Part shown: positions 52,345-61,343 of the stretch, one piece after another
Layout of the letters: each line of letters opens with the position of its first letter
How positions within the stretch are numbered: the first letter of the stretch is position 1
Assembly (NCBI RefSeq): GCF_001889045.1
Contig: NZ_CP018155.1
Location: forward strand, 543,501-607,500
Length of the DNA: 64,000 nt
Source: Tenacibaculum todarodis
GTDB lineage: Bacteria > Bacteroidota > Bacteroidia > Flavobacteriales > Flavobacteriaceae
Direction: 5' to 3'
Position numbers and translations under genes: made by a program
Notes under the pieces: model-generated
What the model was told of the DNA's origin: nothing
The model's database searches: none
Seen by the model: only the letters and a program-made list of their open reading frames with translations

Positions 52345-53382
52345 ATGAAATATTTAAAATTAATTCTTGTTTTTGCTGTATTATTTTCGGCATGTAAAGC
52401 AGCAAAATATCCGAATTTAGAAAACGGATTGTACGCTGATATTCAAACAAACAAAGGAGATATTCTTTTAAAGTTATACGGAGAAGAAGTGCCAATGACG
52501 GTTGCTAATTTTATTTCACTTGCAGAAGGTGATAATCCTAATTTAGTAGATTCTTTGCAAGGAAAAAAGTTTTATGACGGAATTAAATTTCATAGAGTAA
52601 TTAACAACTTTATGATTCAATCTGGAGATCCTTTAGGAACCGGAGCAGGAAATGCAGGTTATAAATTTGCAGATGAATTTCCAAGTGATTCTATTGGAGG
52701 CCTAATTTATGCACACGATAAAAAAGGAGTTTTGTCTATGGCTAATTCGGGACCAAATACAAACTCTAGTCAGTTTTTTATAACGCATAAAGATACACCT
52801 TGGTTAGATCGTAAACATTCGGTTTTTGGTCAAGTTGAATTAGGTTTAGATATCGTAGATTCTATTCAAAAAGACGATGTTATTAATACAATTGATATTA
52901 TTCGTGTTGGAAAATTTGCTAAGAAATTTAAAGCTTCAGAAGTTTTTACGGCTGAATTAGCAAACGTTGAAACGAAGGCGAAAGAATATCAAGAAAAGTT
53001 AGCAAAGCTTAAAGAGGCTTACCTAAAAGAGAAAGGTATTGATAACGCTATAGAAACTGCTTCTGGTTTAAAGATTTTAGAAATGAAAAAAGGTTCTGGT
53101 AAGAAATTTAATAGAGCAATACCAGCAACTATGCATTATACGGTTACTTTGGCTAATGGTAAATTAATTCAATCTACTGAAGGAAAAGATCCTTTTGGGT
53201 TTACTTTAGATAAGCAACCAATGATTGCCGGAGTTAATGAAGCAATCTTAGAGATGAGAGAAGGAGATAAAAAACGTCTTTTTATTCCTTATTACTTAGG
53301 ATATGGAGAGAAATTGTATGGACCTTTTCCTGCAAAATCTGACATTGTTTTCGATTTAGAATTAATAAAAGTAGGTAAATAG
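52345..53382 (+). CDS. Cyclophilin-FKBP fusion peptidyl-prolyl isomerase lipoprotein
   Basis: A 345-residue lipoprotein (LFSAC, Cys17). Residues ~30-190 are a cyclophilin domain: FYDGIKFHRVINNFMIQSGDPLGTG, MANSGPNTNSSQFFITHKDTPWLDRKHSVFG. A Lys/Glu helix (~200-240) links it to a C-terminal FKBP domain (~245-345) with ATMHYTVTLANGKLIQST and ILEMREGDKKRLFIPYYLGYGEK. Two unrelated isomerase folds are therefore in one periplasmic protein. It directly follows two other FKBP genes. Confidence 0.9.
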   Translation: MKYLKLILVFAVLFSACKAAKYPNLENGLYADIQTNKGDILLKLYGEEVPMTVANFISLAEGDNPNLVDSLQGKKFYDGIKFHRVINNFMIQSGDPLGTGAGNAGYKFADEFPSDSIGGLIYAHDKKGVLSMANSGPNTNSSQFFITHKDTPWLDRKHSVFGQVELGLDIVDSIQKDDVINTIDIIRVGKFAKKFKASEVFTAELANVETKAKEYQEKLAKLKEAYLKEKGIDNAIETASGLKILEMKKGSGKKFNRAIPATMHYTVTLANGKLIQSTEGKDPFGFTLDKQPMIAGVNEAILEMREGDKKRLFIPYYLGYGEKLYGPFPAKSDIVFDLELIKVGK

Positions 53383-53383
53383 T

Positions 53384-53959
53384 TTGTTAGAAAAACTTTT
53401 ACAGAAAGATACCGAGTTACTTATTTATTTAAATAACTTAGGAAGCGAACAATGGGATTCATTTTGGTTGGCAATTACCAATCAGTTAAATTGGATTCCA
53501 TTGTTTGTTATTATTTTGGGTTTAGTGTTTTGGAAGTTCGGCACAAAAAAAGGAATATTTATGCTGTTGTTTATAACAGTTTTAGTTGCTTTTTCAGATC
53601 AGTTTACAAACCTAATTAAAAACACATTTCAGCGAGTAAGACCTTGTAATGTGTTAGAAATACAAGAATATTTACGCCAGTTTACGTATAGACCTGGTGG
53701 ATACAGTTTTTGGTCTGGTCATGCACATTTATCAACAACATTTACTGTTTTTACAATACTGTTATTCGGTAAAAAAATAAAACCTATTTACTTTATGGTT
53801 TTATTTCCATTACTTTTTGGTTATAGTAGAATTTACCTAAGAGTACATTATCCTTTAGATATTTTCACAGGTTATGTAACGGGTATTTTAATGGGATTTT
53901 TGTTTTACAAACTTCTTCAAAATTTATACAAGAGAGTTTTTAAAGAGCAGTTAGTTTAA
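53384..53959 (+). CDS. PAP2-superfamily phosphatase
   Basis: A 191-residue membrane phosphatase with about five helices. The three PAP2 motifs are KNTFQRVRPCN (KxxxxxxRP), YSFWSGHAH (PSGH-like with Trp for Pro) and SRIYLRVHYPLD (SRxxxxxHxxxD). Likely substrates are undecaprenyl diphosphate or phosphatidyl phosphates. It starts with TTG 53384, 1 base after the preceding stop; no ATG fits. It converges on the GT39 gene with a 4-base overlap. Confidence 0.9.
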   Translation: MLEKLLQKDTELLIYLNNLGSEQWDSFWLAITNQLNWIPLFVIILGLVFWKFGTKKGIFMLLFITVLVAFSDQFTNLIKNTFQRVRPCNVLEIQEYLRQFTYRPGGYSFWSGHAHLSTTFTVFTILLFGKKIKPIYFMVLFPLLFGYSRIYLRVHYPLDIFTGYVTGILMGFLFYKLLQNLYKRVFKEQLV

Positions 53960-55644
53960 AGCTTTATTTGTTTCATAGAACTTACTCTAAACGAAGGCAT
54001 ATCTTTATGTGTTTGTCCAATAATTTGAATAAAAGAAACAGCTGTATCTATAGTTGTTTCTTTTGTTTTTATAGAAAGTTTAGCATTGTTGTTTCCAATA
54101 TTTATGGCTTCATTAAATGTAATTTCAGCAGGAAAAGTTTTAATCGCTTTCCTTTTTTCATCTAATAACACAACTTTATAAATTATATTATTTTCACCAA
54201 GATCAGCATACGAGTTTTTTACAAATATGTCTAAAGTCTTACTATTTAAATCGGCTATAGAAAGATTGTCTTCAAATGTAATTTTTAACCCTTTGTAATT
54301 ATTGTAATTACTTAGGTACTTAATATATAATTTTGTTTTGTTTCTTTTTATTATTGATGTGTCAGCAGTGTTTTTTATACGTTTATTACCAATTAATGCA
54401 ACGTCCTTATTTTTAGAAAAAGTATTGCTTTCTAATAAATCGTATTGATTTTTTCTTCTATTCCAAGAATTAAACTCCAAAGGTTGTTCATGTGCATAAA
54501 ACCAATACGCTGATGCATTTTGATAAGAATCTAGAAAAATAGGTTGTTTTCCTTTTATTACTGTTTTAAGATTTTGAACCCATGCTTTATTGCCATGCAT
54601 ATCTTGTTGTTTTGATAAAATTCCATCATTTGCCATAGCAATTCTAATAAATGTTACACAAATTAATGTTGCTGAAGCTAAGTAGATAAATGTTTTTCGT
54701 TTTGCTTTTTTGTCAATTAAATAATAAAAAGTAATTAATATTAAAGGAATAGAAATTGGAACAATCCATTGTGCTTGTACATGTCCTTTAAATGACATTA
54801 AAAAGAAAAAAGTGATAAAACCAATTACAATAAAATTTAATGATTTACTGAATAACTCTTTGGTTTTAAGGTTTTTGTAAAAAGCTAAATATACTATTGG
54901 AAACGTTAAACCAATAATAGCAATTATATTTACAAAATGTAATAAAGTATCTCCAACATTATAAACAGATGAAGCTGTACGTTCGTATAAATGATATCTA
55001 AAAGTTGGGAAATCATTTATAAATTGCCAATATAAATGAGGAGCAAATAATATAGTACTTCCTAAAGATGCAATCCAGAATTTTCCATCTTTTAAAATTT
55101 TTAAGTTTGAAAAAAGTACAAAAAGGATCACTAAAATTGCTTGGTATTTGCTGTATAGCATTCCTGCCATACCAATAGAAATTAGAAAATAGCTTAAAAA
55201 GGATTTATGATCAACGTATTTTTTATAACCTAATAAGAAAAGTGCCATAAAAAATAATAAAGGTGTATCTGGAACCGTAATAAAACCGTAAACATTAAAA
55301 AGTGTTGTTGATAAAACGATTAATAAAAAAAGCCAAGTAAATTCTATTTTCTTTGGGTGTTCAATTAATTTCCAGCAGATAAAAATTGTTGACGAAAGGG
55401 TAAAAGCGGCAAAAAAACGCACACTTAATTCGCCATTTGCAAAAAATAGGTTTGAAACATAAATCCATAAAGCCACCATTGGCGGATGATCAAAATAACC
55501 GAAATCTAATTTTTGACTATAAACCCAATAATATGCTTCATCAGAAAGTAGTTCTGTAGTATAACTTTGAACAATATTTATAATTGTCAATAATAATAAG
55601 GTAGAAAAAAGTAAGTTAGTAGGTTTCTTTAAAAACTTAATCAT
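53956..55644 (-). CDS. GT39-like membrane glycosyltransferase
   Basis: A 562-residue protein of the ArnT/PMT type: LLSDEAYYWVYSQKLDFGYFDHPPMVALWIY carries the acidic metal/donor site (DEAYYW) and the DHPP loop between helices 1 and 2; about 10-12 membrane helices reach residue ~340. The rest (~345-562) is a periplasmic beta-rich region. It should use a polyprenyl-phosphate sugar to modify lipid or protein in the periplasm. The 5' end overlaps the meaB stop by 4 bases, so the genes are coupled. Confidence 0.88.
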   Translation of the reverse strand: MIKFLKKPTNLLFSTLLLLTIINIVQSYTTELLSDEAYYWVYSQKLDFGYFDHPPMVALWIYVSNLFFANGELSVRFFAAFTLSSTIFICWKLIEHPKKIEFTWLFLLIVLSTTLFNVYGFITVPDTPLLFFMALFLLGYKKYVDHKSFLSYFLISIGMAGMLYSKYQAILVILFVLFSNLKILKDGKFWIASLGSTILFAPHLYWQFINDFPTFRYHLYERTASSVYNVGDTLLHFVNIIAIIGLTFPIVYLAFYKNLKTKELFSKSLNFIVIGFITFFFLMSFKGHVQAQWIVPISIPLILITFYYLIDKKAKRKTFIYLASATLICVTFIRIAMANDGILSKQQDMHGNKAWVQNLKTVIKGKQPIFLDSYQNASAYWFYAHEQPLEFNSWNRRKNQYDLLESNTFSKNKDVALIGNKRIKNTADTSIIKRNKTKLYIKYLSNYNNYKGLKITFEDNLSIADLNSKTLDIFVKNSYADLGENNIIYKVVLLDEKRKAIKTFPAEITFNEAINIGNNNAKLSIKTKETTIDTAVSFIQIIGQTHKDMPSFRVSSMKQIKL

Positions 55645-56711
55645 AAATCTAATAGGTTTTTAGCGGCGTTAAATGGCGTAGTTTTTCCATTTTCTAAATT
55701 TTTAATTTCCTTTTCTAGTTGATTTTTTACAACATCTCTTCCGAAGAAATTATTTTTCAATTGCAAATTTATAGTTTCTAGCAACCAATATTTGTTTTGC
55801 TCGTTTCTTTTTTGCTGAAAATAGCCACTTGTTGTAACTGTGGTAAAATATTCAGCAATCATTGAGAACACTTTATCAATATTATCATTTGTTAATGCGC
55901 TAGCAGTTTCAACTTTTGGCAACCAGCCACTTTCTTTTGGCGGATATAAATGTAGCGCTCTTGTAAAGGCAACTTTGGCAATTTTGGCATTTTTTTCATT
56001 ATCGCCATCAGCTTTATTAATAACAATTGCGTCTGCCATTTCTATAATTCCGCGTTTAATACCTTGCAATTCGTCTCCAGCTCCGGCTAATTTCAGTAGT
56101 AAAAAGAAATCTACCATAGAATGTACGGCCGTTTCCGACTGCCCAACACCAACAGTTTCAATAATAATGGTGTCAAAACCTGCAGCTTCACATAAAATAA
56201 TACTTTCACGAGTTTTTTGTGCAACACCACCTAAAGAAGTTCCAGAAGGTGAAGGTCTTATAAAAGCATTTTTATCAGTCACTAATTCTTCCATTCTCGT
56301 TTTATCACCTAAAATACTTCCTTTATTAACAGAACTACTTGGGTCAACCGCTAAAACGGCTACTTTTTTGCCTAAAGAAGTTACGTGTTTACCAAAAGCT
56401 TCAATAAAAGTACTTTTACCTACACCAGGAACACCTGTAATTCCAATTCGGATTGATTTATTTGCATGCGGCAAACAACGTTCAATAATTTCTGTTGCTT
56501 GTTTTTGGTGATTTACATTAGTGCTTTCAACCAATGTTATAGCACGACTTAGATAGGTAATATTACCAGCTAAAATATTTGTAACAAACTCATCTGTTGT
56601 AATTTGCTTACTTCTACGAAGTTTTATTTTTTCTGCAGAAGATTTACTGGTAGTTTCTGGTTGAGAAACTCCATCTTTTTCTGTTAAAGCAGATTTGTTT
56701 TTAGCTGTCAT
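55641..56711 (-). CDS. meaB: Methylmalonyl-CoA mutase-associated GTPase MeaB
   Basis: A 356-residue G3E GTPase that protects and loads methylmalonyl-CoA mutase. Walker A GITGVPGVGKSTF, VLAVDPSSSVNKGSILGDKTRM, IETVGVGQSE (switch region) and NKADGDNEKNA (NKxD specificity). The first ~40 residues are a non-conserved polar extension. The mutase genes are not in the window. It is divergent from the ECF sigma gene. Confidence 0.94.
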   Translation of the reverse strand: MTAKNKSALTEKDGVSQPETTSKSSAEKIKLRRSKQITTDEFVTNILAGNITYLSRAITLVESTNVNHQKQATEIIERCLPHANKSIRIGITGVPGVGKSTFIEAFGKHVTSLGKKVAVLAVDPSSSVNKGSILGDKTRMEELVTDKNAFIRPSPSGTSLGGVAQKTRESIILCEAAGFDTIIIETVGVGQSETAVHSMVDFFLLLKLAGAGDELQGIKRGIIEMADAIVINKADGDNEKNAKIAKVAFTRALHLYPPKESGWLPKVETASALTNDNIDKVFSMIAEYFTTVTTSGYFQQKRNEQNKYWLLETINLQLKNNFFGRDVVKNQLEKEIKNLENGKTTPFNAAKNLLDL

Positions 56712-56798
56712 AAAATAATTTGTGTAAATTTAAAAAGAAAAATCATGCAAAATGCAACATAGCCGAAAATGTATCGTCTATAAGGTAAGAAATCATCG

Positions 56799-57356
56799 AT
56801 GAAATCAACTAAACTACTACATCAAAATTTGATAGATTTATGCAAGTGTAATAACGCGAAGGCGCAAATGCAATTGTATAATTTATATAGCAAAGCTATG
56901 TTTTTAGTAGCAAGACGCTATGTAAAGGATAGTGTTTTAGCAGAAGATGTAATGCAAGATGCGTTTATTAAAGCGTTCAAGAATTTACATTCTTATAAAG
57001 CAGAAGTTAGTTTTGGAGCTTGGTTGAAAAGAATTGTTATCAATCAAAGCATAGATGAGTTAAAAAAGAAAAAATTAGAATTAGTTACCATAAATGAAGA
57101 TGTAGTTTCACTGGTTGAAGATAATAATTGGGAAGTAGAGAGTAGTATTTCTTCAGAGACAATTATTGAAACTATTCAGAAGTTAAAGGATAAATATAGA
57201 GTTGTTTTAACCTTATACTTATTAGAAGGATACGATCATAGCGAAATTTCTCAAATTTTAAACATTGCAGAAGTAACTTCTAGAACACATTTAATGCGAG
57301 GTAAAAAACAACTCCAAGAACAATTAAAAACGATAGGTTATGCAGAAAGATATTAA
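56799..57356 (+). CDS. ECF-family RNA polymerase sigma factor
   Basis: A 185-residue sigma-70 relative with region 2 (AMFLVARRYVKDSVLAEDVMQDAFIKAFKNLHSYKAEVSFGAWLKRIVIN, with the QDAFIKAF core) and region 4 (YRVVLTLYLLEGYDHSEISQILNIAEVTSRTHLMRGKKQL). It binds a subset of promoters when freed from its anti-sigma partner. The next gene overlaps its last 17 bases and probably encodes that regulator. Confidence 0.93.
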   Translation: MKSTKLLHQNLIDLCKCNNAKAQMQLYNLYSKAMFLVARRYVKDSVLAEDVMQDAFIKAFKNLHSYKAEVSFGAWLKRIVINQSIDELKKKKLELVTINEDVVSLVEDNNWEVESSISSETIIETIQKLKDKYRVVLTLYLLEGYDHSEISQILNIAEVTSRTHLMRGKKQLQEQLKTIGYAERY

Positions 57357-57885
57357 AAATTTATTGCAAGATTTTAATGAGGAAGATTTTGAATTATCTG
57401 TAAATCACGAAGCAAAATTTCAGAAGAAGTTAACGCAAGAGTTACATCCTAAGAAAAAAAGCTTTAAATGGTTGTATGTAGCCGCTTCAATTGTACTTTT
57501 AATAGGATTGTCAATAACCTTTTTACCTAAAAATATAACTGACGTTCCTGTAAAAAAGGTACCAGATTATATTAGTTTAGGTAATGTTTCACCTGAATTA
57601 AAAACCATAGAAACCTATTACACAAATAGTATAAATACACAGTTAAGTCAGTTAGATTTAACAAAAGAAAATAAAGAACTTTTTGATGGTTATTTTGCTA
57701 AAATTGGCGAGTTAACTAAAGAATACAAATCATTAACCGACGAGCTCAATACAAACGGTATTAATGACAACATAATCAATGCATTGATTGGAAACCTGCA
57801 ACTACGTTTACAGCTGTTAAAACGTCTGCAAAAACAATTAAATGAACTTAAAAACACAAATCAAAATGAAACGCAAACAGTTTAA
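57340..57885 (+). CDS. Probable anti-sigma factor (membrane)
   Basis: A 181-residue protein. Residues 1-42 are polar and cytoplasmic, residues ~44-62 form a membrane helix (WLYVAASIVLLIGLSITFL), and residues 65-181 are extracytoplasmic with a predicted coiled coil (IGELTKEYKSLTDELNTNG...LQLRLQLLKRLQKQLNEL). It lacks the zinc-binding HxxxCxxC motif, so the anti-sigma role is inferred from topology and from its 17-base overlap with the sigma gene. Its end overlaps the next gene by 20 bases. Confidence 0.75.
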   Translation: MQKDIKNLLQDFNEEDFELSVNHEAKFQKKLTQELHPKKKSFKWLYVAASIVLLIGLSITFLPKNITDVPVKKVPDYISLGNVSPELKTIETYYTNSINTQLSQLDLTKENKELFDGYFAKIGELTKEYKSLTDELNTNGINDNIINALIGNLQLRLQLLKRLQKQLNELKNTNQNETQTV

Positions 57886-59332
57886 TATAAGTGTAGTTTT
57901 ATTCCTTTTTGTTGCTACAGTATTTGCACAAAAGTCTGATAAAAAAATTACGGAACAATTTACGACCAATAAAGATGTAGTTGTAGAAATTAATGCTTCA
58001 AATGCAGAAATTAATGTAGAAACTTGGAGCAAAAATAAAGTTGCAGTTGAAGCAACCGTAGAAGTGGAAGGTTTGTCTAAAGAAGAGGCCGAAAAATATT
58101 TGAATAACTGGAAATTTGAAGCTTTAGGAAACAAAAGTAAAGTTGTAATTAATGCAAACGGGAATAATTTTCATTCCTTCGGGAGAAATAATTTTGTGCA
58201 TTTTAATACAGATACGCATAATTTTCCAATTGTAATTCCAGAGATGCCAGAAATTCCAGAGTTTCCAGAAATAATGATGCTACCAGAATTTGCAGAAGAT
58301 TTTGAGATTATAGTTTTACCCGAAGAAGAATTAGAACTTGCTTTTAAAGGTATTGAAGAAATTGATTTCGATTTTGATAAATACGCTAAAGAAGGTGGAG
58401 ATTATTTTATTCAATGGAAAGATGGTGTAAATGATGTAACTATAAAATCTAAAAAAGAGTGGGAAGCTTTTAAGAAAACTAAAAAATATAAAAAGTTTAA
58501 AGAAAGCATGAAGAAGAGTCGTGAGACCATGAAAAAAAGTCATGCAACGATGCTTAAAAGTAGAGAAACTAGAGAAAAACATAGAGAAATAGCTGAGAAG
58601 TCTAGGGAAGAAGCGCATAAAAAAGCAAGAGAAGCTATTGAAAAATCTCGTTTATCTCATAAAAAGCATTCAAAAGAAATAAGAGAAGCTTTAGCAAAAG
58701 CGCAAAAGTCTTTGAAGAAATCTAAATTAGATTTTATGTTTTTAAATGAGTCTGGAGATATTACTATTAACGGTAAAAAAGTGAAAATCACTAAAAAGAT
58801 AACTATAAAAGTACCAAAAGACGCAACGTTCGATTTAAATACGCGTCATAGTAAAGTTAAATTACCAAAAGGAAAAACTTCGGGTAAAGTAAGTTATGGA
58901 ACTTTTAATTCAGAAGGATTAAACGGAGGAAAGTTGAATATTTCATATTCGCCAGTAACTATAGCAGACTTAAATGCTTGTACTTTATTTTTAAACAACG
59001 TAACCGATGCAAAAATTGCATCGGTAACTAATTCTAAAGTAAATACGAGTTCATCTGGTTTAATAATTGAAAATATAGATAAAAATGTTTCTTTAAAAAA
59101 TGAATTTGGAGAATTAACAATAGATAATTTTCAATCTAATTTTGGGGAATTTAATATTACACTTATGAATTCTGAAGCAATTTTGAATTTAGGAAAGACT
59201 AAAACTAATTTTAAATATCAGACAAACAAAATTAAATTAGATAATAAAAGAGTAAATACAATTACAAGGAATGCTCCAAAAGATAATGTCATAAATGTTT
59301 TTGGAGGTTTTAGTAGCTTAGTAATTAAGTAA
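57866..59332 (+). CDS. Secreted protein with charged helical region and adhesin-like C-terminus
   Basis: A 488-residue exported protein from ATG 57866 (signal peptide ending VATVFAQ). Residues ~25-75 include VVEINASNAEINVETWSKNKVAVEATVEVEG, typical of DUF4097-type beta-helix domains. A Pro/Glu stretch (~120-150) and a Lys/Glu/Arg-rich region (~205-290, with repeats of KKSRETMKKSHATMLKSRET type) follow. The C-terminus (~300-488) is again beta-rich. It is the probable output of the sigma/anti-sigma operon; function unknown. ATG 57842 is an alternative start. Confidence 0.78.
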   Translation: MKRKQFNISVVLFLFVATVFAQKSDKKITEQFTTNKDVVVEINASNAEINVETWSKNKVAVEATVEVEGLSKEEAEKYLNNWKFEALGNKSKVVINANGNNFHSFGRNNFVHFNTDTHNFPIVIPEMPEIPEFPEIMMLPEFAEDFEIIVLPEEELELAFKGIEEIDFDFDKYAKEGGDYFIQWKDGVNDVTIKSKKEWEAFKKTKKYKKFKESMKKSRETMKKSHATMLKSRETREKHREIAEKSREEAHKKAREAIEKSRLSHKKHSKEIREALAKAQKSLKKSKLDFMFLNESGDITINGKKVKITKKITIKVPKDATFDLNTRHSKVKLPKGKTSGKVSYGTFNSEGLNGGKLNISYSPVTIADLNACTLFLNNVTDAKIASVTNSKVNTSSSGLIIENIDKNVSLKNEFGELTIDNFQSNFGEFNITLMNSEAILNLGKTKTNFKYQTNKIKLDNKRVNTITRNAPKDNVINVFGGFSSLVIK

Positions 59333-59429
59333 TTATTCTTTCTCTTTTTTTATCAAACTTCTAACAAATTCCATTTCGCCATTCTTTTAAAAGTAGCTAT
59401 ATTTACATCTTGTAAATAGTACTTTTTAA

Positions 59430-60908
59430 ATGGAATTATACAAAGAAAATCAGCTTAAAATATACAATTCGCTTAGTAAAAGCAAAGAACTTTTTAAACC
59501 TGTAGAAGAAGGTTATGTTGGCATGTATGTTTGCGGACCAACAGTATATAGCAATGCACACTTAGGAAACGTAAGAACCTTTATGTTTTTTGATGTGGCT
59601 TTTCGCTATTTTTTACATTTAGGTTATAAGGTACGTTATGTACGTAATATTACAGATGCAGGACATTTAGAAAATGATGCAGATGAAGGTGAAGATAGAA
59701 TTGCAAAAAGAGCACGTTTAGAGCAAATTGAACCTATGGAAGTTGTGCAGCGTTACACTGTAGATTTTCATGATGTTTTAAAGAAATACAACTTTTTACC
59801 GCCAAGTATAGAGCCAACTGCAACAGGTCATATTGTAGAGCAGATAGAAATGATTAAAGAAATCATTGAAAAAGGTTTTGCTTATGAGGTAAATGGTTCT
59901 GTGTATTTTGATGTGTTAGAATACAATAAAAAAGAAAATTACGGAATCCTTTCAGGAAGAAAAGTAGAAGATTTAATACACAATACACGTTCTTTAGACG
60001 GTCAGTCAGACAAGAAAAATCCACAAGATTTTGCACTATGGAAAAAAGCAGACGAACGCCATATTATGCGTTGGCCTTCACCTTGGAGTGATGGTTTTCC
60101 TGGTTGGCATTTAGAGTGTTCAGTTATGAGTTCTAAATATTTAGGAGAACAATTTGATATTCACGGAGGCGGAATGGATTTAAAATTCCCGCATCACGAG
60201 TGTGAAATTGCGCAATCTAAAACGTGTTCAGGTCACGATCCAGTAAATTATTGGATGCACACAAATATGTTGCTGTTAAATAGTCAAAAAATGGCAAAAT
60301 CTACTGGAAATTATATTCTTCCAGATGAAATTTTAACAGGAGAAAACGATATTTTACCAAAAGCATTTTCAGCAAGTGTAGTTCGTTTCTTTAACATGCA
60401 AGCAAATTACAGAAGTATATTAGATTTTTCTGGTGATGCTTTAGTAGCTTCAGAAAAAGGACATACAAAACTAATGGAAGCAGTAAGTCTTTTAGATAAG
60501 ATTGAAGCAGGAAATACATCAACATTTAATGTAGAAAATTGGAAAAAAGATTGTTACGCAGCAATGAATGACGATTTTAATACACCAATGTTAATTTCTA
60601 ACTTGTTTGAAGCGGTAAAAGCGATCAACCAGATTAAAGATGGAAAAGCTAGTTTAACTGCGGAAGATTTAGAATTGTTAAAAACTACATTAAACGCTTT
60701 TGTTTTTGATGTATTAGGTTTACAAAATGAAGTTGACCAGAAAAGTTCTGACAAATTAGGTGGAGTAGTAGAGATGCTAATTAAAATGCGTAAAGACGCT
60801 AGAGAAAATAAAGATTGGGCTTTGTCTGATGAAATTAGAGATAAATTATTGGATTTAGGAATTCAATTAAAAGACGGTAAAGACGGCACAACGTTTTCTG
60901 TAAATTAG
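59430..60908 (+). CDS. cysS: Cysteine--tRNA ligase
   Basis: A 492-residue class I synthetase. [22 protein letters not shown] includes the HIGH-like HLGN and a zinc Cys; [14 protein letters not shown] and [19 protein letters not shown] hold further zinc ligands; the KMSKS loop reads KMAKSTGN. The C-terminal helical bundle is present. It attaches Cys to tRNA-Cys. It is read alone with repeats after it. Confidence 0.96.
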   Translation: MELYKENQLKIYNSLSKSKELFKPVEEGYVGMYVCGPTVYSNAHLGNVRTFMFFDVAFRYFLHLGYKVRYVRNITDAGHLENDADEGEDRIAKRARLEQIEPMEVVQRYTVDFHDVLKKYNFLPPSIEPTATGHIVEQIEMIKEIIEKGFAYEVNGSVYFDVLEYNKKENYGILSGRKVEDLIHNTRSLDGQSDKKNPQDFALWKKADERHIMRWPSPWSDGFPGWHLECSVMSSKYLGEQFDIHGGGMDLKFPHHECEIAQSKTCSGHDPVNYWMHTNMLLLNSQKMAKSTGNYILPDEILTGENDILPKAFSASVVRFFNMQANYRSILDFSGDALVASEKGHTKLMEAVSLLDKIEAGNTSTFNVENWKKDCYAAMNDDFNTPMLISNLFEAVKAINQIKDGKASLTAEDLELLKTTLNAFVFDVLGLQNEVDQKSSDKLGGVVEMLIKMRKDARENKDWALSDEIRDKLLDLGIQLKDGKDGTTFSVN

Positions 60909-60972
60909 ATTTTTGTTATTCTGTACTTGTTTCTGAATCTCATCAATAAAGGAGAATTTTTATTTTAAGTTT

Positions 60973-61010
60973 GTCATTTCGAAAGAGGAACGATTGAGAA
61001 ATCTCATAAT
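60973..61010. repeat. Dispersed GTCATTTC/GAGAAATCTCAT repeat abutting yidD
   Basis: GTCATTTCGAAAG to GATTGAGAAATCTCATAAT. Its last 20 bases are identical to 46639-46658. It ends 7 bases before the TTG start of yidD and contains an alternative in-frame TTG (60994). Confidence 0.8.
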
Positions 61011-61017
61011 TAATATT

Positions 61018-61251
61018 TTGAAAAAATTTTTAACATATCCATTTATATTGTTAGTTCGTTTTTATCAAACGGCAATATCACCATTTACACCTGCAACTTG
61101 TAGATACAGTCCAACATGTTCTCATTATACAATAGAAGCATTGCAAAAACACGGTGTATTTAGTGGTGGTTGGTTAGCAATAAAAAGAATATTTAGTTGT
61201 CATCCTTGGGGAGGAAGTGGTTATGATCCTGTTCCAGAGAAAAAAGAATAA
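61018..61251 (+). CDS. yidD: Membrane protein insertion efficiency factor YidD
   Basis: A 77-residue YidD/UPF0161 protein: [43 protein letters not shown] with the three conserved Cys, then [20 protein letters not shown]. It assists YidC-dependent membrane insertion. The start is taken as TTG 61018 (MKKFLTYP); an upstream in-frame TTG at 60994 lies inside a dispersed repeat and adds 8 residues not typical of the family. The E. coli order rpmH-rnpA-yidD-yidC is not kept here. Confidence 0.9.
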   Translation: MKKFLTYPFILLVRFYQTAISPFTPATCRYSPTCSHYTIEALQKHGVFSGGWLAIKRIFSCHPWGGSGYDPVPEKKE

Positions 61252-61256
61252 AAAAC

Positions 61257-61326
61257 GTCATTGCGAGGAAGTATGACGAAGCAATCTGTTTCCTATAAGA
61301 AGTTGCTTCATTACATTCGCAATAAT
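61257..61326. repeat. GTCATTGCGAGGAAG dispersed repeat
   Basis: An imperfect inverted repeat between yidD and lgt: GTCATTGCGAGGAAG...GAAGCAA against TTGCTTC...ATTCGCAAT. It resembles the widespread bacterial CGTCATTGCGAGGAG element family and is distinct in sequence from the GTCATTCCTGCG units. Confidence 0.65.
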
Positions 61327-61343
61327 AGAAAAAAATAAAATAT

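Noticed and set aside
55840..56511. 223-residue plus-strand frame inside meaB
   Set aside because: Antisense shadow of a well-conserved GTPase gene; no ribosome-binding context or family similarity.
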